From Desulfocicer vacuolatum DSM 3385 (lineage in GTDB: Bacteria > Desulfobacterota > Desulfobacteria > Desulfobacterales > Desulfobacteraceae): a stretch of 64,000 nucleotides of DNA. The notes below the pieces were generated by a model, which saw only the letters and a program-made list of their open reading frames with translations, did no database searches and was not told the origin of the DNA. Within the stretch, counting starts at the first letter, position 1. Every line of letters starts with the position of its first letter. The stretch is taken from contig NZ_FWXY01000009.1 of assembly GCF_900176365.1 (NCBI RefSeq), forward strand, positions 124,001 to 188,000, written 5' to 3'. Positions 30,343 through 39,460 of the stretch are shown here, one piece after another. The position numbers and the translations under genes are program-made.

Positions 30343-31580
30343 GTTAATAAATATTTGGCGTCCTCATGTACTTTATAAAGATACTTCAATTGGGCTGGAA
30401 GGCAAATTCGCTGTAAATCATATTTTTCCATAATGGTTTGGCGGGCTCTGGCCCGTATTTGGTCAAAACGTCGGGGGTGATCCAGCACTTCATTTATTTT
30501 TTTGACAAGTGCTTTGGAGTCGAAAAAATCCACAAGTAGGCCATTGACCTTGTCTTCAATTACTTCCATGACAGGGGGCGTGGCTGATGCCACCAGGCAG
30601 CATCGGCATGCCATGGCCTCCAACATAGACCAGGAAAGAACAAAGGGGTAGGTCAAGTATACATGAACTGCTGATACCTGGAGAACGGAAATGAATTGAT
30701 TGTAGGGAACTTGTCCCATAAAATGAACCCGGGATGGATCAAATTGAACTTCATTTAAATATTTTTGGCGGTAGGTCATACCTTGGGGGAGCTGTTTCCC
30801 ATAGCTGACTTTATCCCCACCGATAATCAGCACATGGGCATTGGGGCGAGAATCTAAAATTTTTGGCAATGCCCGTACAAAAGTATGAAATCCTCGGTAG
30901 GGTTCAAGGTTGCGATTTACAAAGGTGATGACCTCATCAGATTTTGTTAGGGTAACTCCTGCTGTCTTTAAATGTAACCGAATGTGGGGATTTTCTTTTA
31001 CAATATCTGTGTTGATTCCTTCGTGAATCACTTTTATTTTGTTGTGAAAAATTTCGGGGAATTGTTGTTTTTGCCATAGCGTGGGAGCAATGCCGTGGTC
31101 ACAGGCTTCAAGGCTTAAGAGGTTGGTGGCATTCTTGGTTCGTACCCGGGCCAGTCCGTCCAGTGATGATGGATATTCCGGGTCAAACCCCACATCAGCT
31201 CCCTTGCCATGATAATAAAATTCAAAATATCCAATGATGGGTACGTGGGGAAAATAGTCTTTCAGGAAAAGTGTTTCCCCCCATCCAGAGTGTGCACAAA
31301 TCACATCGGGGATGAATCCTTTTTGGGATAGTGCCTGTAGAACCGATATGATGGTCTGTCCCCTGCGAATATTAGCTTCAAAGCCCCTGATATACGGGTG
31401 GGTTTTGTCGCCAGCCTCCCTGGGTTTTTTGTACCACATCTGCTTGATATTCGGTATTTTTATTGCATTGGGCCGCTGCTCGCCAATGGCCACCACTTGA
31501 TTTTGGGGATTTGTGGCTACAGCCTTTGCCAAATGGCGATATTGCCCGGGAAAATTTTGGTGGATAAACAGAATTTTCAT
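30339..31580 (-). CDS. GT4 glycosyltransferase
   Basis: A 413-aa GT-B enzyme. It opens MKILFIHQNFPGQYRHLA, the usual beginning of a GT4 subgroup found in surface-glycan loci. The C-terminal donor domain has NRNLEPYRGFHTFVRALP (~220) and the signature LSWSMLEAMACRCCLV (~330), where a Ser replaces the first of the two usual Glu-region residues. It begins the five-gene overlapping operon; a 73-bp gap separates it from the CAP-like gene upstream on the same strand. No membrane spans. Specificity is unknown. Confidence 0.85.
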   Translation of the reverse strand: MKILFIHQNFPGQYRHLAKAVATNPQNQVVAIGEQRPNAIKIPNIKQMWYKKPREAGDKTHPYIRGFEANIRRGQTIISVLQALSQKGFIPDVICAHSGWGETLFLKDYFPHVPIIGYFEFYYHGKGADVGFDPEYPSSLDGLARVRTKNATNLLSLEACDHGIAPTLWQKQQFPEIFHNKIKVIHEGINTDIVKENPHIRLHLKTAGVTLTKSDEVITFVNRNLEPYRGFHTFVRALPKILDSRPNAHVLIIGGDKVSYGKQLPQGMTYRQKYLNEVQFDPSRVHFMGQVPYNQFISVLQVSAVHVYLTYPFVLSWSMLEAMACRCCLVASATPPVMEVIEDKVNGLLVDFFDSKALVKKINEVLDHPRRFDQIRARARQTIMEKYDLQRICLPAQLKYLYKVHEDAKYLLT

Positions 31581-31653
31581 TTGTTTATAAAATTTTTTTG
31601 ATAATGTGCTCTGTTTTTTATATGTCTGGAATTTACAATTGGAAATTTCAACT

Positions 31654-33048
31654 TCAATTTGCGGTTTGTGGTATTGATGATGGTATTTGAACGGGCAGAA
31701 AGAGGCTCTTATTGATCCTTAGATTCAGAATTTTTATGATGTCATTATATTCTATCTCAAAACGATAATCTTGATTGTTGATGATTTTTGTGATGAAACG
31801 TCCGGCGTTATCTGTGAAAAATCGGTTCACAACGGTATTGTCTGGCTTGCTATAAATAGTAACCGAGGCTCCTTTGCACTCTTCTCCTGTTGTGTATACG
31901 GAGTTGTTGTTTTTGTCAGAATATATAACACTATAAATATCAGAGTATTTGGAATCTTCCTGTTCAAAGTTGGTTGTTCCTGCATTTAGTGATGTGCTGA
32001 TAAATTTTATACGCTCTCGGTAGGGGAAAAAAGTAATTCCGATACCCGATTCGCTGGCTGATCCAGCAAAAAGAACTCTGTTTTCCAGCGTGGATTTAAG
32101 TTCTTTGCGGATCAGATACGAGAATGCGGTGTTGACAATATGATCAGAAGAATCATTAAGTCCGTGTATCCTCAGGACATGCGACTCAGAGACATCAGAA
32201 CCATTGTATCCCATGTTTGTTGCTCGAATAAAAGGGTCATTACTCAGGTTCAATGACGGGTCTCTATCTATGTTGATCAGTTGTCTTGAATAGATTTTTG
32301 CAGACTTTTGAAGTGAGGTGTTGCTCATGAGTGGAGGGTAGATATTTGGCCACTCTTGAAAAATGTTTGTGGCGATATCTGAAAATTCTGCATCGCTTAT
32401 CTCGTAATAGTGTCTTAAAGTGTATGGTTGCCATCTCACCTGATTTACCATTGTTTGAAGTTGTGCTTCAGATTTGAGTTGGGATGAGCCAAAGCAGATG
32501 GTAATAAAATATGCATTTCGCCAGTAATCATCAATTGTTTCAGTGCCAGCACTTACAGATATACCCATAAGTTGAAAATCAGTACTTAGGAGTCTTAGTG
32601 GGCTGACTCTTTCCGGGTTGAGCTCCTGCTTAAAGATATTTTCAATTATAATTTTGAATGCATCCCTTGAGGACAGAAAGTTTAAAAAAGTTATGACCCC
32701 ACCGGTTTCATCCGTATTAAGATAGTCGTGCTCTGGTGTTAAATCAGGTTCAGAAATATCCTCATTTGCACTGTTATGTGCAGCGGCTTTTAAATTTAAA
32801 AATGTATCAATAGCGTAGGGGGGGTATGTATCCTCCAGCCAAGGCATTTCCTTTTTTAAAGTGACTCTGTCGTATCCCAGGGATTCAGCTTTGGAAAAGG
32901 GGTCAAGCCTTATTTCGTTAATGATTGATGTGAAAAAGACAAGGTCTTCCTGGGAATTCATAGCATATGTGTGTGATACGCTATTGCCAGATAATGTAAG
33001 GAGGATAAATGAAGTATATATTAAATTTTTTAGATTTAGAGTTTTCAT
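31654..33048 (-). CDS. Secreted protein with tandem CAP-like domains
   Basis: About 464 aa. A Sec signal peptide (~1-30) is followed by a CAP/SCP-like segment (~35-205; INEIRLDPFSKAESLGYD and a late NAYFITICFGSSQ) and a second, related segment (~215-365; FIRATNMGYNG and SGIGITFFPYR). A C-terminal beta domain (~380-440; SDKNNNSVYTTGEECKGASVTIY) resembles SdrD-B/carboxypeptidase-regulatory folds. CAP proteins are extracellular; their activity here is unknown. ATG 33048 was preferred over an upstream TTG at 33066 because it gives a proper signal peptide. A 13-bp palindrome lies ~75 bp upstream. The CAP assignment is moderate because the His/Glu cavity residues are not obvious. Confidence 0.55.
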   Translation of the reverse strand: MKTLNLKNLIYTSFILLTLSGNSVSHTYAMNSQEDLVFFTSIINEIRLDPFSKAESLGYDRVTLKKEMPWLEDTYPPYAIDTFLNLKAAAHNSANEDISEPDLTPEHDYLNTDETGGVITFLNFLSSRDAFKIIIENIFKQELNPERVSPLRLLSTDFQLMGISVSAGTETIDDYWRNAYFITICFGSSQLKSEAQLQTMVNQVRWQPYTLRHYYEISDAEFSDIATNIFQEWPNIYPPLMSNTSLQKSAKIYSRQLINIDRDPSLNLSNDPFIRATNMGYNGSDVSESHVLRIHGLNDSSDHIVNTAFSYLIRKELKSTLENRVLFAGSASESGIGITFFPYRERIKFISTSLNAGTTNFEQEDSKYSDIYSVIYSDKNNNSVYTTGEECKGASVTIYSKPDNTVVNRFFTDNAGRFITKIINNQDYRFEIEYNDIIKILNLRINKSLFLPVQIPSSIPQTAN

Positions 33049-33119
33049 GCTTTTATTCTTATGCAAAAAACATGCCTTAAAAAAATTGCTTTCATGGCAG
33101 TGTTTTTTTTATTGCTGCT

Positions 33120-33152
33120 GTTTAAATTTGACCAGGATTGTCAAATTTAAAC
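33120..33152. repeat. 13-bp palindrome upstream of the CAP-like gene
   Basis: GTTTAAATTTGAC at 33120-33132 and GTCAAATTTAAAC at 33140-33152 are perfect inverted copies around a 7-nt centre. It could be an operator or a terminator-like hairpin, but there is no T-run. Confidence 0.55.
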
Positions 33153-33394
33153 CGCTTCTGAATATTTTTTCCATAATTTATTCGTGAAATACATGAATCC
33201 TGTTAACGTGTGGTGTGATTTTATTGTTGGTCTGTTTTGAAGCAATTTCCAAGATTGTGTTTTAAAAAAAAAATCAGCGTGTGCGAATGCCGTTTTATTT
33301 GGTGTCGGTTTTCTGGTATTAAACAATAGCTTTGTTTCGTTCTGGATTAATATATATACTAAACACTTAAGTCTTCGCGTCTCTTTTCAAGGCA

Positions 33395-33423
33395 TTGACT
33401 TGTGATTTTATCAATGATATACA
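33395..33423 (+). promoter_or_regulatory. Promoter of the gmd operon
   Basis: TTGACT at 33395-33400, exactly 17 bp, then TATACA at 33418-33423. Transcription should begin near 33430, giving a ~315-nt leader that includes a terminator. Confidence 0.6.
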
Positions 33424-33610
33424 TAAAAATTTTATATGCAGGTGTGGGATTTTACTAATGTTTATAGCCATTTTAGAGATAGTTGGGCTCTGAATGATTG
33501 TATGCTGACTCTTTTTTTGGGGAGTGTATATTAATTTAACTCATAATTTTGATAGAATTTTATCATTATTTGAAAAAAATATTTGGTTCATAAATCAAGT
33601 TGATAAAAAT

Positions 33611-33635
33611 GGTCTCATAAATGAGACCTTTTTTT
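33611..33635 (+). terminator. Leader terminator/attenuator of the gmd operon
   Basis: GGTCTCA (33611-33617) pairs with TGAGACC (33622-33628) around a TAAA loop, followed by seven T. It lies ~180 nt downstream of the predicted start and 109 bp before the first gene, so it would stop transcripts before the operon unless overridden. A matching element precedes the wzm operon. Confidence 0.7.
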
Positions 33636-33743
33636 GTGAGTTGTGTATGTAAAGTTTTATGGCAAGGCAAACAGAGAGTTTTGTAGAGTCAAAATTTCAT
33701 GGCTTTATGATTAAATAAAATTAATATTATCTGGGAACACTTA

Positions 33744-34715
33744 ATGAAAAAAGCCATTATATTCGGCATTTCAGGTCAGGATGGTGCTTTTCTATCAAAA
33801 ATATTGTTGGAAAAGGGATATCAAGTCGTTGGGGTATCCAGAAATATCAACAATAATTCATTTGTAAATCTTAAAAGAGTAAAGGCTTGGGGGCATATTG
33901 AGCTTATTTCTTGCTCAATGCTTGACTTTGATTCTGTCTTCAAACTTGTTGAAAAAAATACCCCTGATGAAATCTATGATCTTTCTGGACAGAGCTCTGT
34001 TGCTCTCTCCTTTAAAAAACCCGTTGAAACCTATGAAAGTATCAGCATTGCCAATATGAATTTGCTCGAAGTCCTTCGTCGGATCAATGGATCTATTAAG
34101 CTTTTCAATGCCGGTTCCAGTGAGTGCTTTGGTAATACCCAGGGAAAAGCCGCAACAGAAAACACTCCTTTTTTTCCAAGAAGTCCATACGCGGTTGCCA
34201 AGGCTTCAGCCTGTTTTCAAACTGCCAATTATCGCGAAGCGTATAAACTTTTTGCCTGCACTGGCATTTTGTTTAATCATGAATCTTTTTTACGTCCAGA
34301 AACCTTTGTAACCCGAAAGATTGTGAATACTGCCTGTCGCATTTTCAGGGGGAGTAATGAAAAACTTGTTCTTGGGAATATTTCCATTGAACGGGATTGG
34401 GGCTGGGCACCAGAATACGTCAATGCCATGTGGTTGATGCTGCAACAGGAGAAACCGGATGATTTTGTGATCGCAACCGGTAGAACATGCCAATTGGAGC
34501 AGTTTATTATTTCTGTGTTTGAAACGCTTGGTCTGAATTGGAAAAATCATTTAGAAACAGATAAAAAATATTTGCGCCCGGCAGATATTAAGAGAGTAAA
34601 AGCAAATCCTGCTAAAGCGGAAAAACTACTTAAATGGAAAGCAGAATATACCACCTGTGATGTTGCAAGGTTGATGGTGGAAGCAGAACTTCAAACTGCG
34701 CCAGTGAAGCAGTGA
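33744..34715 (+). CDS. GDP-mannose 4,6-dehydratase-family protein (first paralogue)
   Basis: A 323-aa short-chain dehydrogenase/reductase with the NAD(P) motif [11 protein letters not shown] (residues 8-18), Ser125-Ser126-Glu127 at the position of the Gmd Thr/Glu pair, and catalytic Tyr149/Lys153 (YAVAK). GILFNHES and [18 protein letters not shown] are Gmd hallmarks. Length matches the 323-aa Pseudomonas A-band Gmd rather than the ~373-aa enteric one. It is next to a full-length Gmd, from which it diverges strongly. It could be a second dehydratase or the reductase making GDP-D-rhamnose or GDP-6-deoxy-talose, but the retained Glu argues for dehydratase-like chemistry. GGGAA precedes the ATG by six bases. 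Reaction direction is undetermined. Confidence 0.72.
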   Translation: MKKAIIFGISGQDGAFLSKILLEKGYQVVGVSRNINNNSFVNLKRVKAWGHIELISCSMLDFDSVFKLVEKNTPDEIYDLSGQSSVALSFKKPVETYESISIANMNLLEVLRRINGSIKLFNAGSSECFGNTQGKAATENTPFFPRSPYAVAKASACFQTANYREAYKLFACTGILFNHESFLRPETFVTRKIVNTACRIFRGSNEKLVLGNISIERDWGWAPEYVNAMWLMLQQEKPDDFVIATGRTCQLEQFIISVFETLGLNWKNHLETDKKYLRPADIKRVKANPAKAEKLLKWKAEYTTCDVARLMVEAELQTAPVKQ

Positions 34716-34737
34716 TGTGGAAAATAAAGGGATAAAA

Positions 34738-35889
34738 ATGAAAAGAGCGTTAATAACAGGTATAACAGGCCAGGATGGCGCATATTTAACCGAATTTTTG
34801 ATACAAAAAGGATATGAAGTCCATGGTATAAAACGTCGGGCTTCTTTATTTAATACCCAGAGAATTGATCATCTTTACCAGGAAGAACATGTAAAAAATC
34901 GTAAATTGATTTTACACTATGGAGATCTGACAGATGCTTCAAATCTTGTCAGAATTATCCAAAAAGTTCAACCGGATGAAGTTTATAATCTTGCAGCCCA
35001 ATCCCATGTGGCTGTTTCTTTTGAAGCACCTGAGTACACTTCAGACACAAATGCAATGGGTACTCTCAGGCTGCTGGAAGCGATCAAAATGCTTGGCCTT
35101 GTTGAGAAATGTCGGTTTTATCAAGCATCAACATCCGAGCTTTTTGGTAAGGTTAAAGAAACCCCCCAGAATGAAGAAACACCATTTCATCCCCGCTCCC
35201 CCTATTCTGTTGCAAAACTTTATGCTTATTGGATCGTTGTGAATTACAGAGAAGCTTATGGGCTTTATGCCTGTAATGGCATTTTGTTTAACCATGAATC
35301 CCCCCTTCGTGGAGAAACCTTTGTAACCAGAAAAATAACCAGAGCCCTTGCACGCATTTTTCTTGGTCTGAAAAAATTTGTCTCCCTTGGTAATTTGGAT
35401 GCCAAAAGGGATTGGGGGCATGCAAAAGATTATGTGGAAATGCAATGGTTGATGTTGCAACAAAATAACCCGGATGATTTTGTCATTGCAACTGGTGTTC
35501 AGCATTCCGTAAGAGAGTTTGTTGAACTGGCTGCCAATGAACTTGGTATTTTGCTGAAATGGGAAGGTGAAGGGGTTGATGAAAAGGGTATTGTGGATAG
35601 GATCAAGCCTTCAAAAATAGAGCAAAGACAAAATTTGGATTTGGGACAAAAAGCAAATATTTTAAAACCAGGGGATGTGATTGTCCGTGTGGATCCCCGT
35701 TACTTCAGACCTGCTGAGGTCAAAACCCTGCTTGGTGATCCCGCAAAGGCAAAAAATATGCTGGGCTGGGAACCCCGAATTTCTTTTGAAAATATGATCC
35801 AGGAAATGATTCAATATGATTTGGAGGAAGCGCAAAGAGATCACTTGTGCAAACAGGAAGGCTTTAAGGTTTGTAATTTTTATGAGTAA
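34738..35889 (+). CDS. gmd: GDP-mannose 4,6-dehydratase
   Basis: A 383-aa enzyme that converts GDP-D-mannose to GDP-4-keto-6-deoxy-D-mannose, the precursor of GDP-fucose, GDP-rhamnose, perosamine and related sugars. NADP motif [10 protein letters not shown] starts near residue 8. Thr132, Glu134, Tyr156 and Lys160 match the E. coli catalytic set with a one-residue shift. The [13 protein letters not shown] loop is typical. ATG 34738 has AAGGG six bases upstream and gives family-typical numbering; a GTG at 34717 is less likely. It begins 22 bp after its paralogue, so the two are co-transcribed. No fucose synthase, perosamine aminotransferase or obvious reductase is present in the window, leaving the final sugar open. 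Confidence 0.92.
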   Translation: MKRALITGITGQDGAYLTEFLIQKGYEVHGIKRRASLFNTQRIDHLYQEEHVKNRKLILHYGDLTDASNLVRIIQKVQPDEVYNLAAQSHVAVSFEAPEYTSDTNAMGTLRLLEAIKMLGLVEKCRFYQASTSELFGKVKETPQNEETPFHPRSPYSVAKLYAYWIVVNYREAYGLYACNGILFNHESPLRGETFVTRKITRALARIFLGLKKFVSLGNLDAKRDWGHAKDYVEMQWLMLQQNNPDDFVIATGVQHSVREFVELAANELGILLKWEGEGVDEKGIVDRIKPSKIEQRQNLDLGQKANILKPGDVIVRVDPRYFRPAEVKTLLGDPAKAKNMLGWEPRISFENMIQEMIQYDLEEAQRDHLCKQEGFKVCNFYE

Positions 35890-36039
35890 TCGGAAATAGG
35901 TGTCTTAATACTAAATATTAATAATTAAAACTCGTCAGTCATAAGTTCTCCGATTTGACGCCATATAATGTGTTTTTGAAATTTAAAATATCCCATGTGA
36001 TATGGCAAATGAGAACTTCGGACTCATGGGATTAAAAGT

Positions 36040-36105
36040 GTACCCCCCTCCATTTGAGGTAAATTGACTTCCCCGATTTTTTAGGGGTGGAAGGGGGAAC
36101 TTTTT
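36040..36105. terminator. Imperfect terminator between convergent gmd and glycosyltransferase genes
   Basis: GTACCCCC (36040-36047) pairs with GGGGGAAC (36093-36100) with one mismatch. Inside it CTTCC pairs with GGAAG around a T-rich loop. Five T follow on the + strand. Likely ends the gmd transcript. Confidence 0.5.
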
Positions 36106-39100
36106 ATTCAATGGAATATTTGTTAATTAAAAGTCCTTTAAGCATACCGGAAAGCCTTCTGCCCAGAACATCCCAGGAATGTTCATCAAGGTATCTATTT
36201 TGAGTTTCCAGTTTACTGTTAACGTTTTCTCCTTGGGAAAGTAATTTGTCCAGCCCTTGGACGATATCTTTGATTTTGGTTCCTGGTAATAAATGAATAA
36301 TATCACCGATATCATTAAAAATATCAAGTGGAGTACAGATAACAGCACGACGGGTTGCAAGGCCATATCGAACAGCGCCGCTCACGGATTCTGCGGTGTT
36401 TTGGTAAGGAAATACCACCATGGTGGCTGCCTGTAGCAATTGAAGTGTTTCCCTGTCGTCTGAAAAATCCGTTTTCATTGTCACCGAGCTTTCCAGTTGA
36501 TGTTTTTTTATTAAATCGAGACAATTCGATTCTGTTTTTGTGGATTCCGGGACTGGGTAGAGTGCATTGAGCATTAATAAATGCAGATTTTTGTGTTTGT
36601 TTATCAAAATTGAAAATGCTTCAAGTAAAGCCTCCAGGCCTTTATGGGGTAACATAAAACCATAACTTGCAATTACAATTTTATGGTGCGGTATTTGGGC
36701 AAGTTTTTTTGCATCATCCTGTGGCAGAAAAGGGGCTTTTTGAAGGCCATGGGGAAAAATTGCTGTATTTTGGTACAAACCCCAGGATTTTAGTCGATTT
36801 AAGTCCTCCACACCATGAACCAGAAGACGATCTACTTTAGCAAGGCTTGTGCGTATTGTGCTGAGGGATGCTTTAAAATCGGGCTTGTTGACATCTTTGG
36901 TGGCATGGAAAAAAATAATGGAAAGCAGCTGTTGCTCCTGGGCAAATTCAATGATTTGTTTAAGGGTTTCAATGTTGAAAAAACCAAAGTTAAATTGAAT
37001 AATAATGATATCGGGTTTTTTTTCTTTTAATGCTGCGAGTAATTCTTTTCCCTGATCGGTGTGGTCCTGCCAACATTTGGTCATTGATGTGTTTTTGTAC
37101 CCGGCATCCCCACTGCTGTACGATGCAAAAATGTGGGGTTCAAAAATCTCCATATCCAGTGAATCCATCAGAAATTTTGAGTAGGTGGCAATTCCGCACC
37201 GGGTATTCCACGAAGAAAGCCATCCAATGAGATATCTTTTTTCTTGAAGAGGGGGAGCTTGTTCAATGTACTTTTCGAGTTTTTGCAACCTTTTTGCACA
37301 GTGATTCCAGGTGAATTTACCTTCAATAATCTCCTTGGCATTGAAAAGTTTTGTCTGGAGTTCTTTTTTGGGAGTATTTCGGACTTGTTTCATCAATCGC
37401 CCAAGATGCCCCTCATCCGGTTCTGCCCATACAGAATTAAACAGTTGCATATGGCTTTGGGCTGATTGAAAGGTAAAGTCGATTAGCCAGCTGGTCTCCG
37501 GTGTGCAAAAATCCATCTGACCACCATGACCTGTGGTGATAACCGGAAGCTCATACCACATTGCTTCGGCCATTGGCAGACCAAATCCCTCACCCCGGGA
37601 AGGTGCCACAAGGGCATGACATTGGCGGTAAAGATCAACTATTTTACCTGGGGGAAGATCTTTATTGATAATTTCAATGGGAGGGCACCCCGGGAACCGT
37701 TGTTTTATTTTTTGGACCTGTGACTCAATGGTGTTGTGTTCATTGGGAAATGTTTTTATTACAAGGGCCACATCATCTTTTAAGGTAAATGTACCGGCAA
37801 AAGCTTTGAGTAGTATATCGATTCCTTTTCTGGGGAAGCAGGAAGAAATATGAAGAAATTTAAAACCGGATTGATTTGCAAGGGGGCATGGAATGACGGG
37901 CTCTTTGTGAATGTGATCCATTCCGCATCCGGCAGCAGTGATGGGCAGGGACACCCCATTGTCAATAAGTGTTTTTTTTATAAATTCAGATAGTACAGGC
38001 AGTCCATCCAGGTGGCGGTTGAACTGTGTTACCCATTGTTGGGACAGTCCAGACTCTTCCCAGGCAAAATAAAGCAGGTTTATTTCTCCATCCATGTCCG
38101 ATACCCTGGGGGGATAAAGATTGCGAATGATCACATTGGCTTGACTGCCCTTTTTACCTTTTTGCCATAAAGTCTTTAGTCCTGGAATGCCATTGATGAG
38201 TTTTTTGTCCGGTCTATAGTCCCCGGGACCTTCAGTGGCAAAAAGCCCCACAGATCCAGGGGTGCTGCGGTTTAGAGAAAATCCCAGTTCTCTATTCACC
38301 ACTGCAAGGCTGTATGATGTTTCAAAGGGGCCTTCAATCTGATAATGGGGTTTTTTATTGTAGACCGACCTTGACTCTGTGACTGATGGAATAGCAATTT
38401 TTTGTTTTTGCAGGAAAAGCTTTAATTGTTTTATTAGTCTATGTTTTTTGAAATGCTCAACATGTTTTTTTTGTTTTTTTATAATGGCCCGCTTCAGGGC
38501 TTTGTCAGTGGATATGATTTTAATAAGAGCTGCAATGGCAGAAGGGTCTTTTTGGGTGACAAGAATTCCTGCGCCATCCATTGTATGGGGAATATTGCTG
38601 CTTTTAAATGCCACAACAGGAAGGTTGAATGCCATTGCCTCAATTAGAGGCACTCCAAAGCCTTCGTGTTCACTCATGCAAAGAAACAGGTCGGCAGCCC
38701 GGTACCATCCAAAGAGTTCATTGTCCGGGATTTTGCCTGTAAAGTGAATGTGCTCTTCCATACCTGCCGCCATGATATTTTCCATCAAACTCTTATAATA
38801 CGGGCAATGGGTGTCACAGTTTCCAATCATGACCAATTGAAAAGGACGATGGAAACAATTTTTTAAGCGGTTGGCAATGGATATTAAATCTTGCTGACAT
38901 TTGTTGGGAGCCACTCTTCCCACAAAAAGTATGGTAAATATATCTGCATTGTTTGTTACAATGTTCTCGTCCCAGGGGCGTTGTTCAAGGATTTCCGTAT
39001 CCATTAGTAAAGGGATTTGAGTAACGTTTTTATATCCCAGGGATTCCAGTTCTTCTTTATTTGTTTTTGACACGGCAATGGCAGCATCCATTAATGGTAG

Positions 39101-39460
39101 AAATGTACGTAATTGTTGGCGCCCAATGCGTGAATAATGGTGAAAGGGAGAGTCCTCCGGAAAAAAACGGGCAGGTGTGATATTGTGGTAAATAAGAATC
39201 TTTTTGCCTGGAAGTGACTCTATCCAATCCGTTAGTTCATGGCCCATGGAGTGATGAATGAAGATTATATCATTGGCATTGGATGAAAGCTGCTGGTAGT
39301 GCAGAAGTTTTTTTTCCAGACCAGGTGCCGGATTTTCAACAAAAATTTGAGATGTAAAGCCCAATTGGGACAGCATCTCTTGAATAAAAATCATGCTGTT
39401 GGTTACAGCATCCCCTACGGCTGATCCTGAATGAAATTGATGAATGGCCTTTGGTTTCAT
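36104..39460 (-). CDS. Triple-domain GT4 glycosyltransferase
   Basis: An 1118-aa protein made of three GT-B glycosyltransferase units. Unit 1 (~1-350) has LFVGRVAPNKCQQDLI and MSEHEGFGVPLIEAM. Unit 2 (~390-745) has SSCFPRKGIDILLKAF and APSRGEGFGLPMAEAM. Unit 3 (~750-1110) has SYGFMLPHKGLEALL, but its signature has drifted to TAESVSGAVRYGLA. Such fused enzymes build repeating O-polysaccharides by adding several linkages, as in WbdA-type mannan polymerases. No membrane spans; expected at the inner face with Wzt. Its ATG overlaps the stop of the methyltransferase gene (ATGA). It is last in the wzm-wzt operon. Three catalytic units are seen; polymerase role is inference from context. Confidence 0.85.
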   Translation of the reverse strand: MKPKAIHQFHSGSAVGDAVTNSMIFIQEMLSQLGFTSQIFVENPAPGLEKKLLHYQQLSSNANDIIFIHHSMGHELTDWIESLPGKKILIYHNITPARFFPEDSPFHHYSRIGRQQLRTFLPLMDAAIAVSKTNKEELESLGYKNVTQIPLLMDTEILEQRPWDENIVTNNADIFTILFVGRVAPNKCQQDLISIANRLKNCFHRPFQLVMIGNCDTHCPYYKSLMENIMAAGMEEHIHFTGKIPDNELFGWYRAADLFLCMSEHEGFGVPLIEAMAFNLPVVAFKSSNIPHTMDGAGILVTQKDPSAIAALIKIISTDKALKRAIIKKQKKHVEHFKKHRLIKQLKLFLQKQKIAIPSVTESRSVYNKKPHYQIEGPFETSYSLAVVNRELGFSLNRSTPGSVGLFATEGPGDYRPDKKLINGIPGLKTLWQKGKKGSQANVIIRNLYPPRVSDMDGEINLLYFAWEESGLSQQWVTQFNRHLDGLPVLSEFIKKTLIDNGVSLPITAAGCGMDHIHKEPVIPCPLANQSGFKFLHISSCFPRKGIDILLKAFAGTFTLKDDVALVIKTFPNEHNTIESQVQKIKQRFPGCPPIEIINKDLPPGKIVDLYRQCHALVAPSRGEGFGLPMAEAMWYELPVITTGHGGQMDFCTPETSWLIDFTFQSAQSHMQLFNSVWAEPDEGHLGRLMKQVRNTPKKELQTKLFNAKEIIEGKFTWNHCAKRLQKLEKYIEQAPPLQEKRYLIGWLSSWNTRCGIATYSKFLMDSLDMEIFEPHIFASYSSGDAGYKNTSMTKCWQDHTDQGKELLAALKEKKPDIIIIQFNFGFFNIETLKQIIEFAQEQQLLSIIFFHATKDVNKPDFKASLSTIRTSLAKVDRLLVHGVEDLNRLKSWGLYQNTAIFPHGLQKAPFLPQDDAKKLAQIPHHKIVIASYGFMLPHKGLEALLEAFSILINKHKNLHLLMLNALYPVPESTKTESNCLDLIKKHQLESSVTMKTDFSDDRETLQLLQAATMVVFPYQNTAESVSGAVRYGLATRRAVICTPLDIFNDIGDIIHLLPGTKIKDIVQGLDKLLSQGENVNSKLETQNRYLDEHSWDVLGRRLSGMLKGLLINKYSIE

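Larger units (their letters stand above)
33049..33743. other. Long divergent regulatory interval before the gmd operon
   Basis: About 695 bp without a gene between the CAP-like gene (-) and the first Gmd-family gene (+). It holds a 13-bp palindrome at 33120-33152, a strong + strand promoter at 33395-33423, and an intrinsic terminator at 33611-33635 inside the resulting ~315-nt leader. The rest is AT-rich, with no coding signal. Confidence 0.65.
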
